Shown in pieces: positions 25,920-35,334 of a stretch of DNA of 58,604 bases. The notes under the pieces were generated by a model. That model was not told the DNA's origin. It was given only the letters and a program-made list of their open reading frames with translations, and made no database searches. The translations under genes were made by a program, and so were the position numbers. The stretch's first letter is position 1; each line of letters begins with the position of its first letter. Origin of the DNA: Candidatus Thiodiazotropha sp. (ex Epidulcina cf. delphinae) (GTDB lineage: Bacteria; Pseudomonadota; Gammaproteobacteria; Chromatiales; Chromatiaceae); assembly GCA_025656455.1 (NCBI GenBank), contig JAHXHS010000033.1:1-58604 (forward strand), read 5' to 3'.

Positions 25920-27575
25920 TCAGACCTTGAATTGAGCGACCAGTCCTTTGAGTTGCTCGGCAAGGCGAGCCAGGTCGTCACTGGCCTGAGCGGTCTGTGC
26001 GGCGCCGGATGAGGTCTGCTCAGCCACCTGGCTGATGTTGGTGATATTCCGGTTGATCTCTTCCGTGACGGCACTCTGCTCTTCCGCGGCGCTGGCGATC
26101 TGGGTATTCATGTTGTTGATGCTCTCAACCGCGGCATTGATGGTCTCCAGCGCCTTGCCGGCGGCAGCGGCCTGTTCGACGCCGACAAGGGTCTTGGTCT
26201 TGCCGGTCTCCATCACCTGCACCGCCTTGTTGGCCCCGGTCTGGAGCCGGCTGATCATCTCCTCGATCTCTTGCGTGGATTGCTGTGTCCGCCCGGCCAG
26301 GGTCCTGACCTCATCGGCGACGACGGCGAATCCCCGTCCCTGTTCACCGGCCCGGGCCGCCTCGATGGCAGCATTCAGGGCCAGCAGATTGGTCTGCTCG
26401 GCAATGCTCTTGATCACGTCGAGTACCGAGCCGATATTCTCGGTCTCCTGTTCGAGCTCGTGAATGACCTTGGCCGCCTGTTCCACCTCGGTTGCCAACT
26501 GGTTGATCGCCTCGATGGTCTTGTCGACGACTTTCTTTCCCTCCTCTGAAGAGGCGTCTGCATTCCTGGTGGCTTCCGCCGCATGCACCGCGTTCTGCGC
26601 AACGTCGTGGACCGTGGCGTTCATTTGATTGATCGCGGTGGCGATCTGGTCGGTCTCCGTATGTTGCTGATTGATGCCGGCAGTGGTCTGGGCGGTCACC
26701 ACGGAGGTCTCTTCCGCCGCTGAGGCGAGTTGCGTGACGGAGTCCTTGACATTGTCCACCATGCCTCTGAACTTGTCGGCCATGCGGTTGAAGGCGTTGG
26801 CGATGTGGCCGAGTTCGTCCTTGTTCTGGTAGTCCACCCGGGAGGTCAGGTCACCGTCCGCGAGTTCGTTGGCTGTCTGCTCGATGCGCTGCACGCCCTT
26901 GGCGATGCTGGAGATGGTGAAATAGGCCAGGGCGGCGCTGAACAGTGCGCCTGCCACCAGGGTGATGGTGACCAGGTTGATCATCGAGTGATAGCTGGCT
27001 TCCGTCTCCTCAAATGCGACCTCTGCCTCTTCGAACTGCATTTCGAACAGGGCGTCAGCCTCTTCCTGGGCCTTTTTTATTGATGGGTTGATCGTCTCAA
27101 GCAGTATCTTGTTTGCCTGCTTGTAGTTGCCTGCCTTGAGTTGGGCGATGGCCGGCAGGACGCCTTCATTTTCCAGGCGGCTTCGGCTGGCAGCGAATGT
27201 GTCGGCCAGTGTTTTCTCTTCACCTTCCATTTCGGTGGCGGTGATCTCATTCCAGTGCTCCTCGACCTGTTCCAGATTGTGTTCGATGACATCGAGGTGG
27301 TGCGATACCGGATGATCGTGCATCTCGGCGAATTCGCTGGTGGGATCGTGTTGCAGGCTGAGCAGGAGCTGGGTCCTGCTGTCCGCGGTGTGTTCGATAA
27401 CCACGCCCAGGGCATGGGTGTGATGCATGCCGCCGTTGAACATCTCGTCAGTGGCTTGCTCGGCATTACGCATGCCGGTTAAGCCGAGCAGGCCGATGAT
27501 GATCGAGACCAGGATGGAGATGCCTACCAGGATGGTAAGGCGCCATTTGATGGGAAGGTTAGTTAAAACGGACAT
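25920..27575 (-). CDS. Methyl-accepting chemotaxis protein
   Basis: Inner-membrane chemoreceptor of 551 residues from the ATG at 27575 (RBS GGAGA six bases upstream; a longer frame to 27617 is less likely). A first helix (LTILVGISILVSIIIGLLG) precedes a ~170-residue periplasmic four-helix-bundle type sensor rich in His (MHHTHALG, MHDHPVSHH), which might bind metal. A second helix (VTITLVAGALFSAALAYF), a HAMP domain and the cytoplasmic signalling hairpin follow, with QTNLLALNAAIEAARAGEQG at the tip. There is no C-terminal pentapeptide tether for CheR/CheB. A flagellar-type promoter lies upstream. Confidence 0.95.
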   Translation of the reverse strand: MSVLTNLPIKWRLTILVGISILVSIIIGLLGLTGMRNAEQATDEMFNGGMHHTHALGVVIEHTADSRTQLLLSLQHDPTSEFAEMHDHPVSHHLDVIEHNLEQVEEHWNEITATEMEGEEKTLADTFAASRSRLENEGVLPAIAQLKAGNYKQANKILLETINPSIKKAQEEADALFEMQFEEAEVAFEETEASYHSMINLVTITLVAGALFSAALAYFTISSIAKGVQRIEQTANELADGDLTSRVDYQNKDELGHIANAFNRMADKFRGMVDNVKDSVTQLASAAEETSVVTAQTTAGINQQHTETDQIATAINQMNATVHDVAQNAVHAAEATRNADASSEEGKKVVDKTIEAINQLATEVEQAAKVIHELEQETENIGSVLDVIKSIAEQTNLLALNAAIEAARAGEQGRGFAVVADEVRTLAGRTQQSTQEIEEMISRLQTGANKAVQVMETGKTKTLVGVEQAAAAGKALETINAAVESINNMNTQIASAAEEQSAVTEEINRNITNISQVAEQTSSGAAQTAQASDDLARLAEQLKGLVAQFKV

Positions 27576-27713
27576 TGTGATTCTCCATTTGTGGCATGCG
27601 AATGAGCCGGTCTTCATTTGCTCATTGCAATATTGTTTAGTTAGAGAATCCGTTCTTAACTGATTATGGGCTCCTGAATTTATGGGTCAAATCAATTTGG
27701 GTTTGCGTTCAGG

Positions 27714-27741
27714 TTATCGGCCAAGGCCGGTTGAGACTTTA
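27714..27741 (-). promoter_or_regulatory. Sigma-28 (FliA)-type promoter
   Basis: On the minus strand TAAA-N16-GCCGATAA, with a perfect -10 element GCCGATAA and TAAAG at -35; the consensus spacer is one base shorter. It points at the chemoreceptor gene, about 130 bp downstream, and fits the known control of chemoreceptors by the flagellar sigma factor. Confidence 0.55.
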
Positions 27742-28000
27742 GTGAGCGGGTAAGGAATATATCATTGATTTGCTGTATTGATTCATGAATTGCGATTAAA
27801 CGGAACTATTAGTCGGCGCTGTCTTGAAATCGGGCGTTGGTAGGGGGCAGTGATGCCCTGAAAGAGCGAAAAAAAATAGCCCAAAGACCACCATCAAACG
27901 CAAAGGACACAAAGCATTTGGCGATATCGATCCATCAGCTTTGCATTCATTGCGTTTCTCTGGATGACTTGCGCTATAAGGCCCTGTTTTTGGACTGACG

Positions 28001-28151
28001 CTAACCTAATGGAATGCGGATTTTCTGTCCGGGGTAGATCAGGTTCGGATCCTTGATCACCTCCCGGTTGGCCTCGAAGATTTTCGGATAATTCGAGGCC
28101 TTGCCGAACAGTTTTTTCCCCATATTGACGGCGAAATCAAAACAGACCCAT
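28001..28151 (-). pseudogene. Internally deleted BON/LysM protein (YgaU-like)
   Basis: The ATG at 28151, preceded by AGGAG, opens MGLF, then one extra T shifts the frame. After correction the sequence reads FDFAVNMGKKLFGKASNYP, continuing as KIFEANREVIKDPNLIYPGQ and ending KIRIPLG. The first part matches the N-terminus, and the rest the end of the LysM domain, of YgaU-type proteins (about 150 residues). The BON domain and the start of LysM between them are missing. It is thus a remnant with an internal deletion of roughly 100 codons plus a frameshift. Confidence 0.7.
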
Positions 28152-28289
28152 TTTCTATTCTCCTATGTGTTGTAGTGCGAAACCTGGGTATAACCTGGTA
28201 TTTCAGTGGGCGATCAGCGTCGCATCAACGGTGCATGATGAGGCGGACCAAGCGGCCTTATCCGACCGGGAAGCGGCGCCGCCCGTCGC

Positions 28290-28493
28290 TCAGTCTTTCA
28301 ATACAAAAGTGACTTTCATCACTACCCGGTATTCGGTGATCTTGCCATTGCTCACGGAGACCTGTTGATCCTTCACCCATGCGCCCTTGATGTTTTTCAA
28401 GGTCTTATTGGCGCGTTTGATCCCCTGGCTGACGGCATCGTCAAAGCCTTTTTTGGAGGAGGCGATAATCTCGGTGACCTTTGCGACTGACAT
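28290..28493 (-). CDS. Dodecin (flavin-binding storage protein)
   Basis: 67 residues from the ATG at 28493, which has AGGAG eight bases upstream; the longer frame to 28667 is not supported. MSVAKVTEIIASSKKGFDDA, the IKRANKTLKNIKGAWVK helix-strand and EYRVVMKVTFVLKD match dodecins, which form hollow dodecamers binding flavin or CoA in the cytoplasm and protect against free flavin. The aromatic residue stacking on flavin is W in GAWVK. Likely stress- or stationary-phase related. Confidence 0.92.
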   Translation of the reverse strand: MSVAKVTEIIASSKKGFDDAVSQGIKRANKTLKNIKGAWVKDQQVSVSNGKITEYRVVMKVTFVLKD

Positions 28494-28707
28494 GATGCTA
28501 TCTCCTGTATTTTGATGGGGTTGTTTTTCTGAGCAAGCACGCAGGATATCGGGATGCGCCTCCTGCGAAGTTTGGAGAACGCATGTAACAGGATCAGGTT
28601 TCGATATCGGCGACCGATGCCCTTTCAATATCGTCTTGAAAGGGCGCCAAGCTTGCAAAATCAGCATAGGCTAAAGATCAGCCTGTGGGCAGTGATATAT
28701 TCAGCTA

Positions 28708-28973
28708 GGGCCTGTTAACACTAATTTGATAGCCACTGCCAAGACCCTGTTTTTGTCCAGCAAGGCAAAAGGAGCGCGGTGTAGCTGGGTCTACATAAGC
28801 GACTGATAACGCCGCTGGGCGAAAACAGGGCCTTGGCCCTTCGGGTTGCGCCTGAAAAAGCGCCACTCGGCGTTACTCGTCGCTTATTTGGAACAACCAA
28901 ACTACGCTCCTCGCGCCTTGATTGGCGCTTTTTCAGGCACAACAGTGGCTATCAAATTAGTGTTAACAGGCCC
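28708..28973. mobile_element. MITE A, full copy 2 (266 bp)
   Basis: Identical in length to copy 1, with perfect terminal inverted repeats. The left flank is TA; the right flank is AA, so the target duplication has decayed. The interior is in the opposite orientation to copy 1 and differs from copy 3 at only a few positions (for example GCAAAAGGAGCGCG versus GCAGAAGGAGCGCC). It lies 53 bp past the end of rdgB. Confidence 0.88.
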
Positions 28974-29025
28974 AAGACACAATTCTTTGCATTGATCGAT
29001 ACCGCTCGGCACCGTGAAGGTATTG

Positions 29026-29634
29026 CTATTGAGAGAGGGCCAGTAACAGTTTCTGTAACGCCTGACCCCGGTGGCTCAAGCTGTTTTTGACCTCGGGCGG
29101 GAGCTCCGCTGAACTGCAGTCGTGGGTGGGCACATAGAAGATAGGATCGTAGCCGAAGCCGTTGTCGCCCCGGGGCTCGAACAGGATCCTGCCTTTCCAG
29201 GTCCCTTGGCAGATGATCGGGGTAGGGTCTTCGGCGTGGCGCATGTAGACCATCAGGCACTGAAACCGGGCGCTGCGATCGGCTTCCGGCACCTCTTTGA
29301 GGTGCTCCAGGAGTTTCTCCAGATTGGCCTTGTCCGATGCCCCCGGCCCGGCGAAGCGGGCGGAGTAGATCCCGGGTGCGCCGTTGAGTGCGTCCACCTC
29401 GATGCCCGAGTCGTCGGCAATGGCGGGCAGGCCGCTCAGGCCAGCGGCGTGACGCGCCTTCTTGATGGCATTCTCCACGAAGCTGAGGCCGTCCTCGATC
29501 GCATCGGGGATGTTGTACGCCTTTTGCGCCAGGACGGTAATGCGTTCGCCGGCCAAGAGTTGGTTGATTTCGCGGACCTTGCCGACGTTGTTGCTGGCAA
29601 GTACGATCTTTTCGCCTGAGTGATGTCCTGTCAT
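29026..29634 (-). CDS. XTP/dITP diphosphatase RdgB
   Basis: 202-residue Ham1/RdgB enzyme that hydrolyses non-canonical purine triphosphates (ITP, dITP, XTP), preventing their incorporation into DNA and RNA. ASNNVGKVREI is the N-terminal triphosphate-binding motif, IADDSGIEVDALNGAPG holds the catalytic Asp, and GFGYDPIF and LSHRGQAL are family signatures near the C-terminus. It follows rph in the same orientation, a common gammaproteobacterial order, but a 266-bp MITE lies between them. An AAAGG RBS remains outside the MITE. Confidence 0.96.
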   Translation of the reverse strand: MTGHHSGEKIVLASNNVGKVREINQLLAGERITVLAQKAYNIPDAIEDGLSFVENAIKKARHAAGLSGLPAIADDSGIEVDALNGAPGIYSARFAGPGASDKANLEKLLEHLKEVPEADRSARFQCLMVYMRHAEDPTPIICQGTWKGRILFEPRGDNGFGYDPIFYVPTHDCSSAELPPEVKNSLSHRGQALQKLLLALSQ

Positions 29635-29658
29635 TCGTCTTAACCTTTATTCCTGCTA

Positions 29659-29924
29659 GGGCCTGTTAACACTAATTTGATAGCCACTGCCAAGACCCTG
29701 TTTTTGTCCAGCAAGGCAGAAGGAGCGCCGTGTAGCTGAGTCTACATAAGCGACTGATAACGCCGCTGGGCGAAAACAGGGCCTTGGCCCTTCGGGTTGC
29801 GCCTGAAAAAGCGCCACTCGGCGTTACTCGTCGCTTATTTGGAACAACCAAACTACGCTCCTCGTGCCTTGATTGGCGCTTTTTCAGGCACAACAGTGGC
29901 TATCAAATTAGTGTTAACAGGCCC
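29659..29924. mobile_element. MITE A, full copy 3 (266 bp)
   Basis: Perfect TIRs and TA on both sides (29657-29658 and 29925-29926). It occupies most of the rph-rdgB spacer and ends 24 bp before the rdgB start. Its long foldback would be transcribed as part of the operon and could act as a processing site or attenuator. Confidence 0.88.
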
Positions 29925-30009
29925 TAGCGGCCTTTTCCATGGAGACCCGGAACCCGCCTGCGCCCGGAGGGATTGCGCCATAGGGTTGGGGATGGTTGCC
30001 GGGCGATGT

Positions 30010-30726
<717 letters not shown>

Positions 30727-30892
30727 AGTAAAGCTAACTTCCTCAGGGGGATATGTACGGCTTGGCTCCAGCAAACCATCCCATGATTATTGGATGCGCT
30801 ATTATGGGTGAATGGCGTGGGAATGTCAGCCATCGAGGGGGCATTTGTCACAAAACCGGATAGAACACGCCGATGAAAAGCGGATTAGCCTG

Positions 30893-30959
30893 GTAGGGTG
30901 CGGCCCTGCCGCACCGCATGCTGGTAGGCTCGAATGGTGCGGCAGGGCCACACCCTGTA
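30893..30959. repeat. Short repeat T hairpin pair
   Basis: GTAGGGTGCGGCC...GCCGCACC and, 25 bases on, its inverted partner GGTGCGGCAGGGCC...CACCCTGT form a foldback. It is the core of element T without the long ends. Confidence 0.65.
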
Positions 30960-31070
30960 TGGATTGACCTGTTAACTAATTGCTACTTGTTTTCATCTTT
31001 TTCCTGTTTCCTTCAATAGTTTAGGCTCTGGTCATGCGCTGCATGCCGTTGTTCGTATTGTTGATCTATA

Positions 31071-31151
31071 TTCACCACGAAGAACACGAAGGGGTCATAG
31101 CACGAATCGCTTAATCCCATACTTCGTGTCCTTCGTGTTCTTCGTGGTGAA
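31071..31151. repeat. 81-bp palindromic repeat
   Basis: Perfect 22-bp arms (TTCACCACGAAGAACACG... and its complement) flank a 37-base loop. It is a foldback of the type often found once or more per genome in gammaproteobacteria. It lies in the 540-bp gap between the divergently oriented promoter side of rph and the 3' end of the HerA-like gene; the gap holds no gene. Confidence 0.7.
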
Positions 31152-31270
31152 ACCACACAGGCATCAGTGCATTGCTAATAAGGGATTCAATGCTTCACCA
31201 TTTGGGCTGAGACGCTTGAGCAGGTCAATCCATGATGTCTGCGTCTGCTCTATTGGGTGATGGCGGGATG

Positions 31271-32752
31271 CTAACGACGCCCGCCTACGATCGATCCCAG
31301 AATACCGCGGATGATCTGACGGCCCAGGTTGGAGCCGATGGCGCGGGCCACCGACTTGACGAAGGCCTCTCCCACCCCCTGACGCCGTGAACCGCTGCTG
31401 CTGCGCTTGGTGCGGCGGACTCTCTTCTCCTCGGCCTCTTCCCGCGCCTGCCGTTGACGTCGCTCCATCATCTCCTGTTCGCGCTTTTGCAACCGTTCGT
31501 AGGCCGACGCCCGGTCAACCTCCGTCTCATAGGCGCTCTTGAGCGCAGAGCGGTCGATGATGCTCTCCCGCTCCTCCCGGCTCAATGGTCCGAATTGGGA
31601 GCGGGGCGGCGCCATCAGGGTCCGTTCCACCATGCTGGGCACGCCCTTCTCGTCCAGCGTGGAGATCAGGGCCTCGCCCACGCCCAGGTTGCCTATCACC
31701 TCCACGGTATCAAAGGCAGGGTTTTCACGGAATGTTTCGGCGGCCGCCCTGACCGCCTTCCTGTCCTTTGGAGTAAAGGCGCGCAGGGCATGCTGGATAC
31801 GATTGCCGAGCTGACCGATGACTGCGTTGGGCACGTCGTTGGGATACTGGGTGATGAAAAAGACGCCGACTCCTTTCGAGCGAATCAGTCGCACGACTTG
31901 AGTGATCTTCTTCAGTAACGCCTTCGGTGCGTTGCTGAACAGCAGATGCGCCTCGTCGAAGAAGAAGACCAGTTCGGGCAGGTCGGCATCGCCCCGTTCC
32001 GGGAGTTCCTCCATCAGTTCAGATAGCAGCCAGAGCAGGAAGGTGGCATAGATGCGCGGCGAGTGGTAGAGGGAGGTGGCGTCGAGGATGTTGACCACCC
32101 CGCGACCGGAGAAGTCGGTCTGCATCAGGTGTTCGATACGGATTGCGGGCTCGCCGAAAAAAGTCTCGCCGCCTGCCTCTTCCAACACCAGCACTCGTCG
32201 CAGGATGGCGGTGACGCTCTGTTTGGATATCCGGCCATACTCCCTCTCCAGGGACTTGGCGTTATCGGCTGTCCAGTTGAGCATGGCTCGCAAGTCCTTC
32301 AGATCGAGCAACAGCAGTCCCTCGTCGTCGGCCAGGCTGAAGGCGATCTGCAGCACCCCTTCCTGGGTCTCGTTCAGTTCCAATAGATTGGCCAGTAGGG
32401 TCGGCCCCATTTCGGAGATGGTGGTGCGCACCGGGTGTCCCTGCTTGCCGTAGACATCCCAGAACAGCACCGGTGAGGGTTCGAAGCCATGATCCGGGAT
32501 GTTGATGTAGTCCAAGCGTTCAGTGATCTTGGGATGCGCCTTGCCGCTGCCCGCCAGGCCCGACAGATCGCCCTTCACATCGGCGCTGAACACCGGCACG
32601 CCGAGGCGGGAGAACGATTCGGCCAGGACTTGCAGAGTAACGGTCTTGCCAGTCCCGGTGGCGCCGGTGATGAGGCCGTGCCGGTTGGCCATGCCGGCAT
32701 TCAGGCGAATCTGTCTAGCGCCATTGCCGCCGAGCAGGATGTTGTTGGTCAT
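31271..32752 (-). CDS. HerA/VirD4-like ATPase (DUF853 family)
   Basis: 493 residues from the ATG at 32752 (GGGGA upstream). Walker A is TGATGTGKT (about residues 29-37), Walker B ELVFFFDEAHLLF, and the sensor motif FFITQYPNDVP. SADVKGDLSGL and the closing basic tail RRTKRSSSGSRRQG are typical of DUF853 proteins. These are HerA-superfamily ATPases of uncertain role, possibly DNA translocation or membrane-associated transport. E. coli YjgR belongs here. Monocistronic. Confidence 0.88.
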   Translation of the reverse strand: MTNNILLGGNGARQIRLNAGMANRHGLITGATGTGKTVTLQVLAESFSRLGVPVFSADVKGDLSGLAGSGKAHPKITERLDYINIPDHGFEPSPVLFWDVYGKQGHPVRTTISEMGPTLLANLLELNETQEGVLQIAFSLADDEGLLLLDLKDLRAMLNWTADNAKSLEREYGRISKQSVTAILRRVLVLEEAGGETFFGEPAIRIEHLMQTDFSGRGVVNILDATSLYHSPRIYATFLLWLLSELMEELPERGDADLPELVFFFDEAHLLFSNAPKALLKKITQVVRLIRSKGVGVFFITQYPNDVPNAVIGQLGNRIQHALRAFTPKDRKAVRAAAETFRENPAFDTVEVIGNLGVGEALISTLDEKGVPSMVERTLMAPPRSQFGPLSREERESIIDRSALKSAYETEVDRASAYERLQKREQEMMERRQRQAREEAEEKRVRRTKRSSSGSRRQGVGEAFVKSVARAIGSNLGRQIIRGILGSIVGGRR

Positions 32753-32966
32753 GCATATTTCCCCGGTTCTGAAGTTGACAAAGATTTTACTTTCCCGGCT
32801 GTCATGCCGCTTGATTTGGGCTAGACTCAGCGGGACGTTACACCACACTAGCGTCTCCGAGACGTCCGCCTCTGTCCGAGGGAGGCTGCTGAAACAGGTT
32901 TTGCACCCTAATCATTCACCGCGAGCGGGAACAGCTCAATCCGCCGATACTGCCGGAGGTTTTAAC

Positions 32967-33356
32967 ATGATGGAGCTGGTACAACAATTGATCGCCGGCG
33001 CTGGGGTCGATCAGCAGCAGGCGGAAGGGGGGGCTGGTCTGCTGTTCGGACTGGTCAAGGAGCAACTCTCCTCAGGGGATTTCGCCAAGGTCGCCGAGGC
33101 GGTCCCGGGTGTCGAATCGTTGATCGGCGCGGCCCCGAGCGGGGGCGGCGGCCTGGGGGGTCTGCTCGGTGGGGTGGCCTCAGCCCTGGGGGGCAAGGAG
33201 CTGGGTAACCTGGCTTCCCTGGCCGGTGGATTCTCCCAACTCGGCCTGGATGCCGGGATGATCGGAAAATTCGTGCCCATCGTACTCGGATTCTTGCAAA
33301 ACCAGGGAGGTGACGGACTCGCCGCGCTCGTCGGCAAGGTCCTCCAGGGCGACTGA
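32967..33356 (+). CDS. DUF2780 (VcgC/VcgE-type) protein
   Basis: 129 residues, start at ATG 32967 with GGAGG eight bases before. MMELVQQLIAGAGVDQQQAEGG and repeated Gly-rich stretches (GGGGLGGLLGGVAS) followed by helices (LGLDAGMIGKFVPIVLGFLQ) match DUF2780. No signal peptide is obvious. Role unknown. It ends 11 bp before ypfJ, with which it is probably cotranscribed. Confidence 0.82.
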   Translation: MMELVQQLIAGAGVDQQQAEGGAGLLFGLVKEQLSSGDFAKVAEAVPGVESLIGAAPSGGGGLGGLLGGVASALGGKELGNLASLAGGFSQLGLDAGMIGKFVPIVLGFLQNQGGDGLAALVGKVLQGD

Positions 33357-33367
33357 GGCGCAGGCCG

Positions 33368-34291
33368 ATGCGATGGCGGGGACAGCGTAAAAGCGACAAT
33401 ATCGAAGACCGCCGCGGCATGCGGGCGCCATCTCCAATGGGCGGGCTCGGCGGTGGCGGCGGGCTGCTCAATCTGTTGCCCATGGTGTTCAAGCTGTTCG
33501 GTTTCAAGGGTGGGGTCGTGGCGGTGCTGGCAATCGGCGCCTACGGTCTGCTGAGCGGTAATCTGGGCAGTATGCTGGGGGGCGGCGCCGGCCAGGAAAG
33601 CCTCTCTTCCCAGGAGGAGGGCCAGCCGGTTCGACAAAGCGCCGAGGAGAAGACCTTGGTGGATTTCGTCTCCGTGGTGCTGGCCGATACCGAGGAGACC
33701 TGGCGGCAACTGTTCCGGCAGATGGGGGGCGAGTATCAGGAGCCGAGCCTGGTGCTGTTCCGTGGCGCAACGAAGAGCGGCTGCGGTTTCGGTCAGGCAG
33801 CGATGGGGCCCTTCTACTGTCCCGGCGACCGCAAGGTCTACATCGATCTCTCTTTCTATAGCGATTTGAAAGACCGCTTCAAGGCGCCGGGGGATTTCGC
33901 CCAGGCCTATGTCATCGCCCATGAGGTCGGTCACCATGTACAGACCCTGTTGGGTGTTTCGCGGAAGGTGCAGGAGGCGAAACGCACCCTTGGCGAGGTG
34001 GAGGGCAACAAACTGTCGGTGAGGCAGGAGTTGCAGGCGGACTGCTTTGCCGGCATCTGGGCCTACCATGCGGATCGTTCACGCCAGCTGCTGGAATCGG
34101 GGGATGTGGAGGAGGGGTTGACCGCTGCCAGCGCCATTGGCGACGACCGTCTGCAAAAGCAGTCCCGGGGCTATGTCAGCCCGGATTCATTCACTCACGG
34201 GAGTTCGTCGCAACGGGTAAAATGGTTTAAGACGGGGCTGAAGCATGGCGAATTGGCGCAGTGCGATACCTTTTCGGTAAAGCGTCTGTGA
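33368..34291 (+). CDS. YpfJ-type neutral zinc metallopeptidase
   Basis: 307 residues starting MRWRGQRKSDNIEDRRG, the conserved N-terminus of the YpfJ family. A hydrophobic segment (VVAVLAIGAYGLLSG, about residues 50-65) probably anchors it with the peptidase domain in the periplasm. AYVIAHEVGHHVQT is the HEXXH zinc site with the general-base Glu. RQELQADCFAGIWAYHAD provides the third ligand. Substrate unknown. Confidence 0.93.
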   Translation: MRWRGQRKSDNIEDRRGMRAPSPMGGLGGGGGLLNLLPMVFKLFGFKGGVVAVLAIGAYGLLSGNLGSMLGGGAGQESLSSQEEGQPVRQSAEEKTLVDFVSVVLADTEETWRQLFRQMGGEYQEPSLVLFRGATKSGCGFGQAAMGPFYCPGDRKVYIDLSFYSDLKDRFKAPGDFAQAYVIAHEVGHHVQTLLGVSRKVQEAKRTLGEVEGNKLSVRQELQADCFAGIWAYHADRSRQLLESGDVEEGLTAASAIGDDRLQKQSRGYVSPDSFTHGSSSQRVKWFKTGLKHGELAQCDTFSVKRL

Positions 34292-34309
34292 CCCAGAATC
34301 CATGAGGTG

Positions 34310-34627
34310 GATCTTCCCCCTGATCAAGTGGGTAGCGGAAAGCGCAGGAATAGGCCGCCAATCACCGCAAAGGACCGCAAATTTCTTGATGTTCGGATTG
34401 ATAGTGAAATACTTGACTTGTTACCGGTTCAAGGCTGGTTCCCAGGATTCACAGCTTCCGGCAACATGATCGATGGCAAACCGGGTGGCCGGGCGCCATC
34501 TGGATGGTGAAACCATTCGCGTTGAATTTGCGGTGATTGGCATCCATTGGCGGCCAGTTTACACTTCTATTGATGACGAGAATCGTTGTGTTTTGTTTTT
34601 TTCCACCCATCCGATGCGGGGAAGAGC
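34310..34627. repeat. MITE-like element related to D
   Basis: About 318 bp with ends TCTTCCCCCTGATCAAG and CATCCGATGCGGGGAAGA, which are inverted to each other. Subterminal GCCGCCAATCACCGC and GCGGTGATTGGC pair too. Related text occurs at 14330-14360 and 39455-39545. It fills the gap between ypfJ and the GlsB-like gene and ends 15 bp before the latter's start. Confidence 0.65.
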
Positions 34628-34642
34628 CAGAGAGGATTTGCA

Positions 34643-34921
34643 ATGGGAGTTATTTCCTGGATTGTGCTTGGTCTGATTGCCGGGGCCCTGGCCAAATGGC
34701 TGATGCCGGGCAAGGATGGCGGCGGGTTTATCATCACCACCCTATTGGGGATCGGCGGCGCAATGGTGGGTGGCTATATCGGTTCGTTCCTGGGGTTGGG
34801 CTCGATCGGCGATTTGAGTCTCAGCAGCATCCTCACCGCCACCGCTGGGGCGTTTCTGTTGCTGTTCGCCTATCGACTGGTTAAGCAGTCCGGGACGGAC
34901 AAAAAGCCCGGTTCTTCCTAG
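34643..34921 (+). CDS. GlsB/YeaQ/YmgE-type stress membrane protein
   Basis: 92 residues from the ATG at 34643 with GAGAGGA eight bases upstream. Three membrane helices: ISWIVLGLIAGALAKWL, IITTLLGIGGAMVGGYIG and ILTATAGAFLLLFAYRL. MPGKDGGG between the first two is the family hallmark (transglycosylase-associated protein family). Inner membrane, often general-stress induced. Its TAG stop is created by the TA target plus the first G of a MITE A copy, so the natural C-terminus may have been longer or different by a few residues. Confidence 0.92.
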   Translation: MGVISWIVLGLIAGALAKWLMPGKDGGGFIITTLLGIGGAMVGGYIGSFLGLGSIGDLSLSSILTATAGAFLLLFAYRLVKQSGTDKKPGSS

Positions 34922-35082
34922 GGCCTGTTAACACTAATCGGATTGCCACTGTTGTGCCTGAAAAAGCCCCACTCGGCGTTGCAGTCCTTGAAAAGGGCAT
35001 GCCATTGCCTGCGAGGCGCGCCTAGCGCTCAACCGCTTCCCGGTTCGCTGAACCCGACAATATCACCTTGAAAGAGTACTAG
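34921..35082. mobile_element. Chimeric element: MITE A left end joined to MITE B right part
   Basis: 34921-34965 is the first ~45 bases of MITE A (GGGCCTGTTAACACTAAT, diverged at CGGATTGCC). From ~34966 the sequence switches to MITE B interior (GCATGCCATTGCCTGCGAGG) and ends in the B terminus AGAGTACTAG. The switch lies in the shared CACTCGGCGTT-like text, so it could have arisen by recombination between the two elements. Confidence 0.7.
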
Positions 35083-35221
35083 TGTCCATCCGGAAAGAAA
35101 TACTCTCGCTAAGACGCCAAGATCGCAAAGTTATAACTTATTGTTTTTATGCCGTATTTATTTTTCCTTGGCGATCTTGGCGTCTTTGCGAGAGAAATTG
35201 TCTTATTTCTGGGCGGACACT
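35081..35221. mobile_element. MITE-like element C, copy 1
   Basis: 141 bp with inverted ends AGTGTCCATCCGGAAA and TTTCTGGGCGGACACT. Inside is a long inverted pair around CGCCAAGATCGC and GCGATCTTGGCG, so nearly all of it folds back. It abuts the MITE B end directly (sharing AG). A second copy lies at 44818. Confidence 0.8.
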
Positions 35222-35334
35222 AAAGTAGCGCCATTAGGGACACTCCCTTTCGGGCGGTTTGCATCATTCAAGGGTGATTGATAGCCACGCACCGGCCGGA
35301 TGCACTGGCTTGGTCATGGATAAGTCAGGGGCGC

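Noticed and set aside
33011..34069. 352-codon minus-strand frame across DUF2780 and ypfJ
   Set aside because: Shadow of two recognised genes with low-complexity Pro/Ser-rich translation.
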